From the NCBI GenBank assembly GCA_947628825.1, contig CANRBH010000010.1, forward strand, positions 1 to 41,812: 41,812 nt of DNA, in the 5' to 3' direction. The DNA is from an uncultured Clostridia bacterium (GTDB taxonomy: Bacteria; Bacillota; Clostridia; TANB77; CAG-508). How positions within the stretch are numbered: position 1 is the stretch's first letter; every line of letters starts with the position of its first letter. Below are positions 29,328 through 39,106 of the stretch, piece by piece. Both the position numbers and the translations under genes were made by a program. The notes below the pieces were generated by a model. The model had not been told where the DNA came from. It did not search any database and worked only from the letters and a program-made list of their open reading frames with translations.

Positions 29328-30992
29328 ATGAAAATAACTTTTTTAGGAGCTACAAAAGCTGTAACAGGCTCAAATTTTTTAGTAGAAGCGGCAGGCAAGA
29401 GATTCTTAGTTGACTGCGGTTTGCACCAAGGAAGAATGGAAGAAGAATTATTAAATGATAAACCATTTGAATATGAAGTAACACAAATAGATTTTTTACT
29501 ATTAACACATGCACATATAGACCATTCAGGAAGAATTCCAAAATTATATAAAGACGGATATAGAAATCCAGTTTATGCAACAAAAGCAACTTGTGACTTA
29601 TGCGAAATAATGTTGCCAGATAGTGGACATATACAAGAAACAGAAAATGATATAAAAAATAAAAAGCGTAAAAGAGCAGGACAGAGAACTCTTTTAGAAC
29701 CATTATATACAGCAAGAGATGCAATAGATTGTATGGAAATATTTAAACCAGTATCTTATGATGAGATAGTAGATATAACTCCAGAAATACAAGTAAGATT
29801 TAATGATGCAGGACATATGCTAGGTTCTAGCATAATAGAAGTATGGGTTACTGAAAATGGAAAACAGGAAAAGATAGTATTTTCAGGAGACTTAGGAAAT
29901 AATGATATACCATTATTAGCAAGTCCAACTATGATAGAAAGTGCAGATTATCTAGTAATGGAATCAACTTATGGAAGTAGACTACATTTAAGAAATGATG
30001 ACAAAGCTTCAATGTTTTTAGATATAGTATCTGAAACCATACGAAATGGAGGCTCTGTAATAATACCATCATTTGCTGTTGGTAGAACTCAAGAAATTTT
30101 ATATGAATTAAATAAAATAAAAGACCAACATAAAGATGATGAGGAATTTCAAAATAAGTTTAAAGAGTTAATGAATATACCAGTTTATGTAGATAGTCCA
30201 TTAGCTGTATCTGCAACTCAGGTATTTAAGAAAAATATGGACTTATTTGATGATGAAATAAAAGAATTTATTTCAAGAGGTGATAATCCACTTGAATTTC
30301 CAGGATTACATTTTACACAATCTGTTGATGAATCAAAAGCATTAAATGAATCAGATGAACCAGCAATAATAATATCTGCAAGTGGTATGTGTGATGTTGG
30401 AAGAATAAAACATCATTTAAAACATAATATATGGAATCCAAAAAGTACAATATTATTTGTAGGATATCAAGCACCGGGAACCTTAGGAAGAAGGATTGTA
30501 GATGGTGATCCTAAAGTAAAAATATTAGGTGAAGAATTTGCAGTAAAAGCTAGAGTAGAATATATAGAAGGATATTCAGGACATGCTGACCAAAACGGAT
30601 TACTTTCATTTGTAGCATCATTTACAACCAAAAGACCAAAACATATATTTTTGGTACATGGAGAACCAGATTCACAAGAAGTATTAAAAGAAAAATTACT
30701 TGAAGAAACAGGAATTGGAGTATCGATTCCTGAATACGGAGAAGAATATGTACTTGATGATAATCTAGAAAAAACTCAAAAATATACAAATCCAGTAAAG
30801 AAAGAATTTGATAGAATAGAGTTAATAAATAAAATGCAATCACTAGAAAATGAACTAGAAGATATGAAACACGCTTTAAAGGAAAACATAAGAATACAAT
30901 CATCTTCAGACGAAGATTTAGCAAAATTAAATAACAGAGTAGTAGATTTAAGAAAACAAATAGTAGAAATTATGAATAAAGGGGAAAACTAA
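29328..30992 (+). CDS. MBL-fold / beta-CASP RNA-nuclease-like protein
   Basis: MKITFLGATKAVTGSNFLVE, LLTHAHIDHSGRIPKL, FNDAGHMLGSS, FSGDLGN, IIISASGMCDVGRIKHHL, GYSGHADQNGLL. Confidence 0.93.
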   Translation: MKITFLGATKAVTGSNFLVEAAGKRFLVDCGLHQGRMEEELLNDKPFEYEVTQIDFLLLTHAHIDHSGRIPKLYKDGYRNPVYATKATCDLCEIMLPDSGHIQETENDIKNKKRKRAGQRTLLEPLYTARDAIDCMEIFKPVSYDEIVDITPEIQVRFNDAGHMLGSSIIEVWVTENGKQEKIVFSGDLGNNDIPLLASPTMIESADYLVMESTYGSRLHLRNDDKASMFLDIVSETIRNGGSVIIPSFAVGRTQEILYELNKIKDQHKDDEEFQNKFKELMNIPVYVDSPLAVSATQVFKKNMDLFDDEIKEFISRGDNPLEFPGLHFTQSVDESKALNESDEPAIIISASGMCDVGRIKHHLKHNIWNPKSTILFVGYQAPGTLGRRIVDGDPKVKILGEEFAVKARVEYIEGYSGHADQNGLLSFVASFTTKRPKHIFLVHGEPDSQEVLKEKLLEETGIGVSIPEYGEEYVLDDNLEKTQKYTNPVKKEFDRIELINKMQSLENELEDMKHALKENIRIQSSSDEDLAKLNNRVVDLRKQIVEIMNKGEN

Positions 30993-32950
30993 TGAAAAAG
31001 AAATATTATAATGACGCTTTTATAGGAAATAAAAATATAATAGCAAGTTTTAGTAAATATGGAGAGCTATTAAGATTATATTATCCACTTCCAGATTATA
31101 GACAATATTCAGATTTTTTTCATGTTGGAGTTAAGATAAATGATTCAAATATCATTTATCTACATAGTGATGTAAATAATAAATATAATCAATATTATAG
31201 TGAAGAATCAAATGTTTTAAATACAGAAGTAGAAAATACTTATTTTCATTTAAAAGTAAAACAAACTGACTGTGTTATGATAAATCAGGATGTTGTACTA
31301 AAGAAGTATGTATTTAAAAATGAAAATACAATAGACTTGGATGTAAGGTTTTTAGTACGTTCAAGTGTGCTCTCATCATATAACAATATGGCAGGAGGAA
31401 TGATTGAAAATAATGCGTTAATACAATATAGTTATAACTTTACATCTGCAATATTTTCTAATGAAAAATTATATAGTCATCAATTAAATGATGTAGATAG
31501 AACTATATCTTCAGGAGAAATTTATGATAAAGATTATATAGGAATGTCAGAGGATTCTGCAATAAGCTATGACTTAGGAACTATTAAGCCTGGCGAAAAA
31601 AGAGAATTTTCTCTTATGATGTATATAAAATACGAAGAAGGCAACATGAAGGAAGTAACAGAAAAGATTACTAAATTGAGAAAATTAAACGTTGATAAGG
31701 AAATAGAAAAAGTTAATAAATACTGGAAGAAATATTTAGACGAGCATAATACACTAAAGCTAAAGAAAGACGGAACTGACTTTATGAATAAACTAATAAA
31801 TGTGTATAATAGAACAATTTTATTTATGCCATTATTAGTTAATGAAAAAACAGGAGCAATAACAGCATCATTAGAAGTTGATGAAGAAAGAGATAGATGT
31901 GGAAAATATGCATACTGTTGGCCTAGAGATGCAGCTATAATATTAAATAATTTAGACCATTTAGGATTTGATGATTTAACAGAAAAGTTTTATAGTGTTT
32001 TCTTAAAAAATACACAATGCAAAAATGGAATGTGGGAACAAAGATTTTTTTCAGATGGAAGATTAGCTCCATGTTGGGGATATCAAGTTGATGAAACTGC
32101 AATAGTTGTATGGGAAGCTTATGAGCATTATAAACTTATGGAAAAACGTACAGGAAAGAAAAATAAAAAGTTCTTAAAAGACAATTTAAAAATGTTAGAA
32201 CTTGCAGTAACATTTCTAGAAAAATATATAAATTACATATTAGGAAAAGAAGAAAAAGAAGACTTAGTTAGAATAGAGTTAGAGAAGAAATACAATTATA
32301 AAGAAAGAGATGAAATATATAAACATCCAAGCTATGACATATGGGAAGAAAATGAAGGAATACACTTATATTCTCTATCAAGTATATTTGGAGCATTTAG
32401 TGCGATGATAAAAATATATGATGAAGTTGGAGAATTTTATACAAATAATAGACTAAAGCAAGATGATATTATTTTAAATAAAGCAAGATATGAAAGCTTA
32501 TTAAGAGAAATAAAAGAATACATATTAAATAATCTAGTAGACAAAGAAAAGAAAGTTTTACTAAGAAACACAAGTGATAGATTAGCTGACATAAGTGTAT
32601 TAGGTTCAGTTATACCATTTGGAGTATTTGAACCAGAAGAAAAAATAATAAAAAATACAGTAGAATATTTAAATATGACTATTAGAACATATTTAGGTGG
32701 ATACTTAAGATATCAAAATGATAGATATATTGGAGGCAATAATCCATGGATTATTGCAACAGCTTGGATGGGAATGTACTATAAAAAAATTGGAGACACA
32801 AAGTCAGCAAACGAATGTCTAAAATTTATTGTAAACAGTGCAAATCCACTAGGATTACTTCCAGAACAATCAAACAGTGAATTAAATCAAACTTGGGTAA
32901 TTGGACTAGGATGGTCACATGCAATGTTTATAGGAATGTTAATAGATTAA
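30992..32950 (+). CDS. Glycoside hydrolase family 15-like (glucoamylase/trehalase-like) protein
   Basis: YCWPRDAAIILNNLDHLG, MWEQRFFSDGRLAPCWGYQVDETAIVVW, NPWIIATAWMGMYY, LLPEQ, LGWSHAMF. Confidence 0.85.
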   Translation: MKKKYYNDAFIGNKNIIASFSKYGELLRLYYPLPDYRQYSDFFHVGVKINDSNIIYLHSDVNNKYNQYYSEESNVLNTEVENTYFHLKVKQTDCVMINQDVVLKKYVFKNENTIDLDVRFLVRSSVLSSYNNMAGGMIENNALIQYSYNFTSAIFSNEKLYSHQLNDVDRTISSGEIYDKDYIGMSEDSAISYDLGTIKPGEKREFSLMMYIKYEEGNMKEVTEKITKLRKLNVDKEIEKVNKYWKKYLDEHNTLKLKKDGTDFMNKLINVYNRTILFMPLLVNEKTGAITASLEVDEERDRCGKYAYCWPRDAAIILNNLDHLGFDDLTEKFYSVFLKNTQCKNGMWEQRFFSDGRLAPCWGYQVDETAIVVWEAYEHYKLMEKRTGKKNKKFLKDNLKMLELAVTFLEKYINYILGKEEKEDLVRIELEKKYNYKERDEIYKHPSYDIWEENEGIHLYSLSSIFGAFSAMIKIYDEVGEFYTNNRLKQDDIILNKARYESLLREIKEYILNNLVDKEKKVLLRNTSDRLADISVLGSVIPFGVFEPEEKIIKNTVEYLNMTIRTYLGGYLRYQNDRYIGGNNPWIIATAWMGMYYKKIGDTKSANECLKFIVNSANPLGLLPEQSNSELNQTWVIGLGWSHAMFIGMLID

Positions 32951-32967
32951 TAAGAAAGGAAGTATAA

Positions 32968-34330
32968 ATGGCTAAGACAAAAACTATATTTGTGTGTAGT
33001 AATTGTGGATATGAATCTCAAAAGTGGCTTGGAAAATGTCCGGCATGTAATTCATGGAATTCTTTTTATGAGGAAAAGTTACAAGTAACTACTACATCAG
33101 GCACAAATGTTAAGCTAAAAGAAACAGCAAAACCATTAAATTTAAATCAAGTAGAAGGAAAAGAAGCAATTAGAACAAAAACGGGAGTAGAAGAACTTGA
33201 TAGAGTTCTTGGTGGAGGAATAGTAAAAGGTTCATTGGTACTTCTTGGAGGAGAACCAGGTATAGGAAAATCTACTTTAATTTTGCAGATTTGTGATAAG
33301 CTAGCAAATGATGGTAAGGTATTATATGTATCTGGAGAAGAATCAGCAGAACAAGTAAAATTAAGAGCAGATAGACTAAATATAAAAAATGACAACATAA
33401 TGTTTCTAGGAGAAACTGATATAGATGCTATTGAAGCGGAAATATTATCAATGAATCCAAAACTTGTTGTAATAGATTCAATACAAACTATGTTTTCAAA
33501 TGAAATAACATCTGCTCCTCGGAACAGTGAGTCAAGTAAGAGAAATAACAGCTAGAGTAATGAAATGTTGCAAACAAAATAAAATTACAACTATAATAAT
33601 AGGACATGTTACAAAGGACGGAAATATAGCAGGCCCAAGAGTTCTAGAACACATGGTAGATACTGTTTTATACCTAGAAGGTGAAAGATATTTTTCTTAT
33701 AGAATATTAAGAGGAGTAAAAAATAGATTTGGCTCAACTAATGAAGTTGGAATGTTTGAAATGCAAAATGAAGGAATGGTTGAAGTAACAAATCCTTCTA
33801 AAGTTTTAATATCAGAAGATCAAGGACAAGTTCCGGGAGCTGCAATAGTTTGTAGTTTAGAAGGAACAAGACCATTATTAGTAGAACTACAAGCACTAAC
33901 CACTCAAAGTTTTTATGGTATACCAAAAAGAACCGGAAGTGGTATAGATTTCAACAAAATTGCACTAATAGTAGCAGTACTTGAAAAAAGAGCAAATCTA
34001 AGTTTAGGAAATCAAGATATTTACTTAAATGTAGTAAGTGGAATGAAGATAAATGAACCAGCAGTAGATTTAGGAATAGCATTAGTTATAGCATCGAGCT
34101 TTAAAAATACATATATTTCTAAAGATACGGCAATAATAGGAGAAGTAGGTCTAACAGGAGAAATAAGAACAGTAAATATGATAGATAAAAGGCTGAAAGA
34201 AGCAGAAAGACTGGGAATAAAAAAATGTATAATACCAGAAAATAACAAAAAACTATTGAAAAATACTTACAAATTAGATATAATAGGTGTTAGAAATATT
34301 AACGAAGCCCTTAAAGCAATAGGGTTATAA
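32968..34330 (+). CDS. radA: DNA repair protein RadA; intact only with a +1 shift at CGG 33520-33522
   Basis: FVCSNCGYESQKWLGKCPACNSWNSF, GGEPGIGKSTLI, VSGEES; zero frame hits TAG at 33555. The +1 frame reads SAPGTVSQVREITARVMK..GHVTKDGNIAGPRVLEHMVDTVLYLEGE to the normal C-terminus. Confidence 0.9.
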
Positions 34331-34388
34331 TAGTTACTATTTATGTTTCTTAAATAACGTTAAATAGGAACTATAATAGGAGAGCATA

Positions 34389-35438
34389 ATGGAAATTGTT
34401 GAAATCTTAAGAATGATAGCACCTGGTACTCAAATAAGAGAAGGTCTTGAAAGTATTTTAAAAGCTAAAACTGGAGCACTAATTGTTATTGGTGATGGTG
34501 AAAAAGTTATGAATATAGTCGATGGAGGATTTAATATAAATGTTGATTTTACTCCAGCTAAACTATATGAACTTGCTAAAATGGATGGAGCAATAATATT
34601 AAGTGCAGACTTAAAAAAGATATTATTTGCAAATGCACAACTTATGCCAGACAGTAATATTCCAACAAGTGAAACAGGAACAAGACATAGAACTGCAGAA
34701 AGAGTAGCTAAAATAACAGGTAATGTTGTAATAAGTATTTCACAAAGAAGAGAAATTATAACTATATATAATGGAATAGATAGATATGTTTTAGAAGATA
34801 CATCAAAAGTAGCAGCTAAAGCAAATCAAGCATTACAAACAGTTGAAAAATATAGAAAAGTTTTTGACAATAAGATAAGCATGCTTAATGAATATGAATT
34901 TAATGATATGGTAACTCTACAAATTATTGTAGAAACAATACAAAGAATAGAGATGCTTATGAGAATTGCAGATGAAGTAAAAAAATCAATTTATGAATTA
35001 GGAACAGAAGGTAGGCTTATTTCAATGCAATTAAATGAACTAATAGATGGAGTTGACAAAGAAGAACTTCTAATTTTAAGAGATTACATTTCAAAAAAAG
35101 ATGTATATGAAGCATATAAAGAGATAAGAAGTTTAACATATGAAGATTTAATGAAAACAAATTTAATTGCATCTATTATAGGAATTAAGGAAACTGATAA
35201 ATTAGATGAAATTACGGTTTATGCAAGAGGATATAGAATATTGAATAAGATACCAAGAATGCCTAATAACATAGTAGAAAATATAGTAAAGAAATTTAAA
35301 TCATTTCAAAATCTACTATCAGCAGATATAAATGAATTAGATAATGTTGAAGGTATTGGTGAGGTAAGATCAAAAGCAATAGTACAATCACTAAAAAGAA
35401 TGCAAGAGCAATTTATATTTGACAATATGATTATTTAG
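34389..35438 (+). CDS. disA: DNA integrity scanning protein DisA, diadenylate cyclase
   Basis: GALIVIGDGEKV, LAKMDGAIILS, TGTRHRTAERVA; C-terminal HhH. Confidence 0.95.
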   Translation: MEIVEILRMIAPGTQIREGLESILKAKTGALIVIGDGEKVMNIVDGGFNINVDFTPAKLYELAKMDGAIILSADLKKILFANAQLMPDSNIPTSETGTRHRTAERVAKITGNVVISISQRREIITIYNGIDRYVLEDTSKVAAKANQALQTVEKYRKVFDNKISMLNEYEFNDMVTLQIIVETIQRIEMLMRIADEVKKSIYELGTEGRLISMQLNELIDGVDKEELLILRDYISKKDVYEAYKEIRSLTYEDLMKTNLIASIIGIKETDKLDEITVYARGYRILNKIPRMPNNIVENIVKKFKSFQNLLSADINELDNVEGIGEVRSKAIVQSLKRMQEQFIFDNMII

Positions 35439-35509
35439 TAGTATAAAATATATATTGCGTGGTTTATAGGCTACCATAAAAGCCTAAATACATATAAAGG
35501 AATAGTAAA

Positions 35510-36286
35510 ATGAAGAAAGAAAAAGTAGTAAAAAAAGTAATTTTAGTATTAACGGTAATTGCAATATTAGTAGTTTTAGGATTAATTGCTTTTGTTGTAA
35601 ATACAGTAATTCAAAAAAATAATTTTGTAGGAAAAAATCCTATTGCAAAAATTGAAATAGAAGGAAAAGGAACAATTACAGTTGAACTATATCCAGAATA
35701 TGCACCAAATACAGTTGCAAATTTTATAGCATTAGCAAATCATGGATTTTATGATGGACTTACATTTCACAGAACCATTCCAGACTTTATGATACAAGGT
35801 GGAGATCCAAATGGAGATGGAACAGGAAGCGCAAAATTAAGTGATATAGGTAAAAATTCAACAGAAGAATATGCAATAAAAGGAGAATTTATAATAAACG
35901 GTTATAGAAACAACACTTTAAAACATAAAAGAGGAGTCATATCTATGGCAAGATCTGATTACAGTTCATTAGCAGGTCTAGCAACTAAAGGATATAACTC
36001 AGCATGTAGCCAATTCTTTATAATGACTAAAGATAATACAAGTTTAGACGGACAATATGCAGCTTTTGGTGAAGTAAAAGAAGGAATGGATATAGTTGAT
36101 GAAATATCAAATGTAGAAGTAGAAACTAGAGAATCAGGAGAAGAAGGAAAGACAGCAGATAAACCAATAGATCCACCAGTAATTACAAAAATCACAGTTG
36201 ATACATTTGGAGTAGATTATGGAATGCCAGAAACAATGGAACCATTTGATTATTCTTCATATTTTAGTCAACAATATAATGGATAG
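35510..36286 (+). CDS. Membrane-anchored cyclophilin-type peptidyl-prolyl isomerase
   Basis: N-terminal TM, ELYPEYAPNTVANFIALANHGFYDGLTFHRTIPDFMIQGGDPNGDGTGS. Confidence 0.93.
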   Translation: MKKEKVVKKVILVLTVIAILVVLGLIAFVVNTVIQKNNFVGKNPIAKIEIEGKGTITVELYPEYAPNTVANFIALANHGFYDGLTFHRTIPDFMIQGGDPNGDGTGSAKLSDIGKNSTEEYAIKGEFIINGYRNNTLKHKRGVISMARSDYSSLAGLATKGYNSACSQFFIMTKDNTSLDGQYAAFGEVKEGMDIVDEISNVEVETRESGEEGKTADKPIDPPVITKITVDTFGVDYGMPETMEPFDYSSYFSQQYNG

Positions 36287-36350
36287 AAAATCACTAATAA
36301 AATTTAATTACATAAATAAAGTTATTTTCAAAGAATATGAAAATAAAGAT

Positions 36351-36393
36351 AACCTCAAGTATCTACCTATTTAGGCAGTTGCTTGAGGTTTTT
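36351..36393 (+). terminator. Intrinsic terminator
   Basis: aacctcaag...cttgaggtt followed by T-run. Confidence 0.8.
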
Positions 36394-36502
36394 CAGCTTT
36401 TATCCAATTATCAAATTTTCTTGAATATATTTTAAATTATATAGAAAAATTTGGATATAATAACTATTGGAAAGTTTTAACCATAGTAAAATAAAAATTA
36501 CA

Positions 36503-36546
36503 TCTACGACTAAAAAACTGTCGAAATACAATTTTTTAGTCGTAGA
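36503..36546. repeat. Perfect 15-bp inverted repeat upstream of the AAA ATPase
   Basis: TCTACGACTAAAAAA (36503-36517) / TTTTTTAGTCGTAGA (36532-36546). Confidence 0.8.
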
Positions 36547-36614
36547 CCTATTGAATTTTTATTTAAATTATAATATAATATATATGAATAAAATTGTGTA
36601 AGGAGGCAAAATAA

Positions 36615-37853
36615 ATGGAAATAAAAAGAGATTATTACTTAAATAAAATTATAAATGCAGAGCATAATGGCTTAATTAAGATAGTTACTGGTATTCGTAG
36701 ATGTGGCAAATCTTATTTATTAAATCATTTATTTTATAATTATCTTATAAATAGAGGAACACCAGAGAATCATATCATAAAAGTTGCACTTGATTCCATA
36801 GAAAATAAGCATCTAAGAGAGCCTTTGAAGCTATATGAATATATAAAAGAAAAATTAAAAGATAAGAAAGACTATTATATAATATTAGATGAAATTCAAT
36901 TAGTTACTGATTTTGTAGAGGTCCTAAATAGTTTATTAAGAATAGAAAATGTTGATATTTACGTAACAGGTAGTAATTCAAAATTCTTATCAACTGACAT
37001 TGTAACAGAATTTAGAGGTCGTGGCTATGAAATAAGGATGTATCCATTAAGCTTTGCCGAATTTATGACAATCTATAAAGGAACTATAGCAAATGGTTGG
37101 AAAGAATATTATACTTATGGAGGACTACCACTTGTTACACAAATAAATGGGATAGAAGGCAAAACAAATTATTTAGCAGAACAAAAAGAAAATGTGTATA
37201 TAAATGATGTACTTGAAAGAAACAATATAAAAAATGATGAAGAATTGAGAATATTAGTTGAAATAATTTCCTCAAGTGTGGGGTCTTTATCCAACTCAAC
37301 AAAATTGGCAGATACATTTGAAAGTACAAGAAATATAAAAATTGGAAATAAAACTGTAAATACTTATTTAACATATTTAGAGGAGGCTTTTATAATAGAA
37401 AAAGCTAAAAAATATGATATAAAAGGAAAAAAGTATATAGATACTCCATCAAAATACTATTTTACAGATACAGGACTTCGTAATGCTTTTGTTAATTATA
37501 GGCAACAAGATGAAGGACATATAATGGAAAATATAATTTATATTGAATTAAGAAAAAGAGGATATAATGTAGATATTGGTATGATAGAAACAAGAGCAAA
37601 TAATGAATATAAGCAATTAGAAGTAGATTTTGTTGCAAATAAAGGAGATAATAAATACTATATACAATCAACTTTAAATATGAATGATGAAAAAGTAATA
37701 GAAAGAGAACAAAAGCCACTTTTAAAAATAAATGATTCTTTTAAAAAAATTATTATAGTAAAAGATGATATAATGCGTAACAGAAATGAAGATGGAATTA
37801 TAACAATGGGAATATTTGATTTCTTAACAGATCCAAATAGTCTTGAATACTAG
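36615..37853 (+). CDS. AAA_14/DUF4143-type ATPase
   Basis: IKIVTGIRRCGKSYLLNHLF, YIILDEIQLV, VTGSNSKFLSTDIVTEFRGRGYEIRMYPLSFAEF, DVLERNNI, YFTDTGLRNAFVNYRQQDEGHIMENIIYIELRKRGYNVDIG. Confidence 0.92.
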   Translation: MEIKRDYYLNKIINAEHNGLIKIVTGIRRCGKSYLLNHLFYNYLINRGTPENHIIKVALDSIENKHLREPLKLYEYIKEKLKDKKDYYIILDEIQLVTDFVEVLNSLLRIENVDIYVTGSNSKFLSTDIVTEFRGRGYEIRMYPLSFAEFMTIYKGTIANGWKEYYTYGGLPLVTQINGIEGKTNYLAEQKENVYINDVLERNNIKNDEELRILVEIISSSVGSLSNSTKLADTFESTRNIKIGNKTVNTYLTYLEEAFIIEKAKKYDIKGKKYIDTPSKYYFTDTGLRNAFVNYRQQDEGHIMENIIYIELRKRGYNVDIGMIETRANNEYKQLEVDFVANKGDNKYYIQSTLNMNDEKVIEREQKPLLKINDSFKKIIIVKDDIMRNRNEDGIITMGIFDFLTDPNSLEY

Positions 37854-37856
37854 AAG

Positions 37857-37889
37857 AAAAGCAAAAGTTGTAGTGGCTTTTGCTTTTTT
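37857..37889 (+). terminator. Intrinsic terminator
   Basis: AAAAGCAAAAG-ttgtagtgg-CTTTTGCTTTT. Confidence 0.8.
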
Positions 37890-37996
37890 AGTGATAACAG
37901 AAACTTTATTTTCTTTGTAGCATTGCATAAAAGAATTAAAAGTAATATAATAAAAGCAAATCAAAAGTAAAGAGAAAGTAAAAGAGGAGTAAGCAT

Positions 37997-38953
37997 ATGA
38001 TAAAAATATATAATACAGATATAGATACTAATAATACAAAGGAAATTAAAGAATACAAAAAAGGAAGTTGGATAAATCTAATAGAACCAACAGATGTTGA
38101 AATAAAAGAAGTATGTGAGCAATTAAAAATAAAAGAAGATTTTCTAAGATATTCTTTAGACTCAGAAGAACAAGCAAGAATTGACTCAGAGGATGAAGAC
38201 AACACAATTCTTTTTATTATAGATGTTCCAATTATTGAAAAAGATCCAAGAACTAATAAAGAAGAATATTCAACTATGCCAATTGGAATAATTATTGTAA
38301 GAGATGATTATATAATTACTGTATCAACAAAAAAATGCCCAACTTTAGATGAAATAGAAAATAATAAGCTAAAAGATTTGATAACATATAAGAAAAGTAG
38401 AATGCTTTTTCAAATATTTTATAAAAATGCATCACATTTTTTAAGGTATCTAAAAAGAATAAACAAAGAAACAGAAATAGCAGAATCTGTTTTACAAACT
38501 TCTTTAAAAAATAAAGAATTATTAACAATGTTAAGTTTGGAAAAGAGTTTAGTTTATTTTACAACATCACTAAAATCAAATGAACTTGTTATGGAAAAGA
38601 CTTTAAGAGGAAAGATACTTAGATTATATGATGAAGACGAAGATATACTAGAAGACTCAATTACAGAAAATAACCAAGCGATAGAAATGGCACAAATATA
38701 CAGCAATATCTTAAATGGAACTATGGATGCTTATGCTTCAATAATTTCAAATAACTTAAACATAGTAATGAAATTTTTGACTTCAATTACAATCATAATT
38801 TCAATTCCAACTTTGATATCTGGATATTGGGGTATGAATGTCCCAGTTCCATTTGCTCACCACCCATTTGGTTTTATAATAGTAGTGCTATTCTCAATCA
38901 TTCTATCAATTCTTTTAATGATTTGGCTTAAGAAAAAGAATATGTTAAACTAA
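37997..38953 (+). CDS. CorA-family magnesium/divalent cation transporter
   Basis: C-terminal two TMs with GMN motif (SGYWGMNVPVPF). Confidence 0.93.
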   Translation: MIKIYNTDIDTNNTKEIKEYKKGSWINLIEPTDVEIKEVCEQLKIKEDFLRYSLDSEEQARIDSEDEDNTILFIIDVPIIEKDPRTNKEEYSTMPIGIIIVRDDYIITVSTKKCPTLDEIENNKLKDLITYKKSRMLFQIFYKNASHFLRYLKRINKETEIAESVLQTSLKNKELLTMLSLEKSLVYFTTSLKSNELVMEKTLRGKILRLYDEDEDILEDSITENNQAIEMAQIYSNILNGTMDAYASIISNNLNIVMKFLTSITIIISIPTLISGYWGMNVPVPFAHHPFGFIIVVLFSIILSILLMIWLKKKNMLN

Positions 38954-39042
38954 TAAAAATAACTATATTAATTATAGTTGTTATTAGTAACTATATAAAA
39001 ATTACTAAACAAAAATTTTATAAAAAATTTTTATATTTCTTC

Positions 39043-39089
39043 TTGACATATAGAACTTTTGTTTGTATAATAAATACAAACAAAAGTTT
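39043..39089 (+). promoter_or_regulatory. recN promoter with large palindrome containing SOS-box-like sites
   Basis: TTGACA 39043-39048, TATAAT 39066-39071 (17-bp spacer); AACTTTTGTTTGTAT/ATACAAACAAAAGTT perfect arms; GAACTTTTGTTT (39053-39064) and AAACAAAAGTTT (39078-39089). Confidence 0.75.
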
Positions 39090-39106
39090 GAAAGGGAGAA
39101 ATTTTT

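Noticed and set aside
5084-33523. P-site slippage as the frameshift mechanism
   Set aside because: P-site codons AUG->UGC and CCU->CUC do not re-pair well and share nothing; the shared feature is the A-site CGG-A, so an A-site explanation is preferred.
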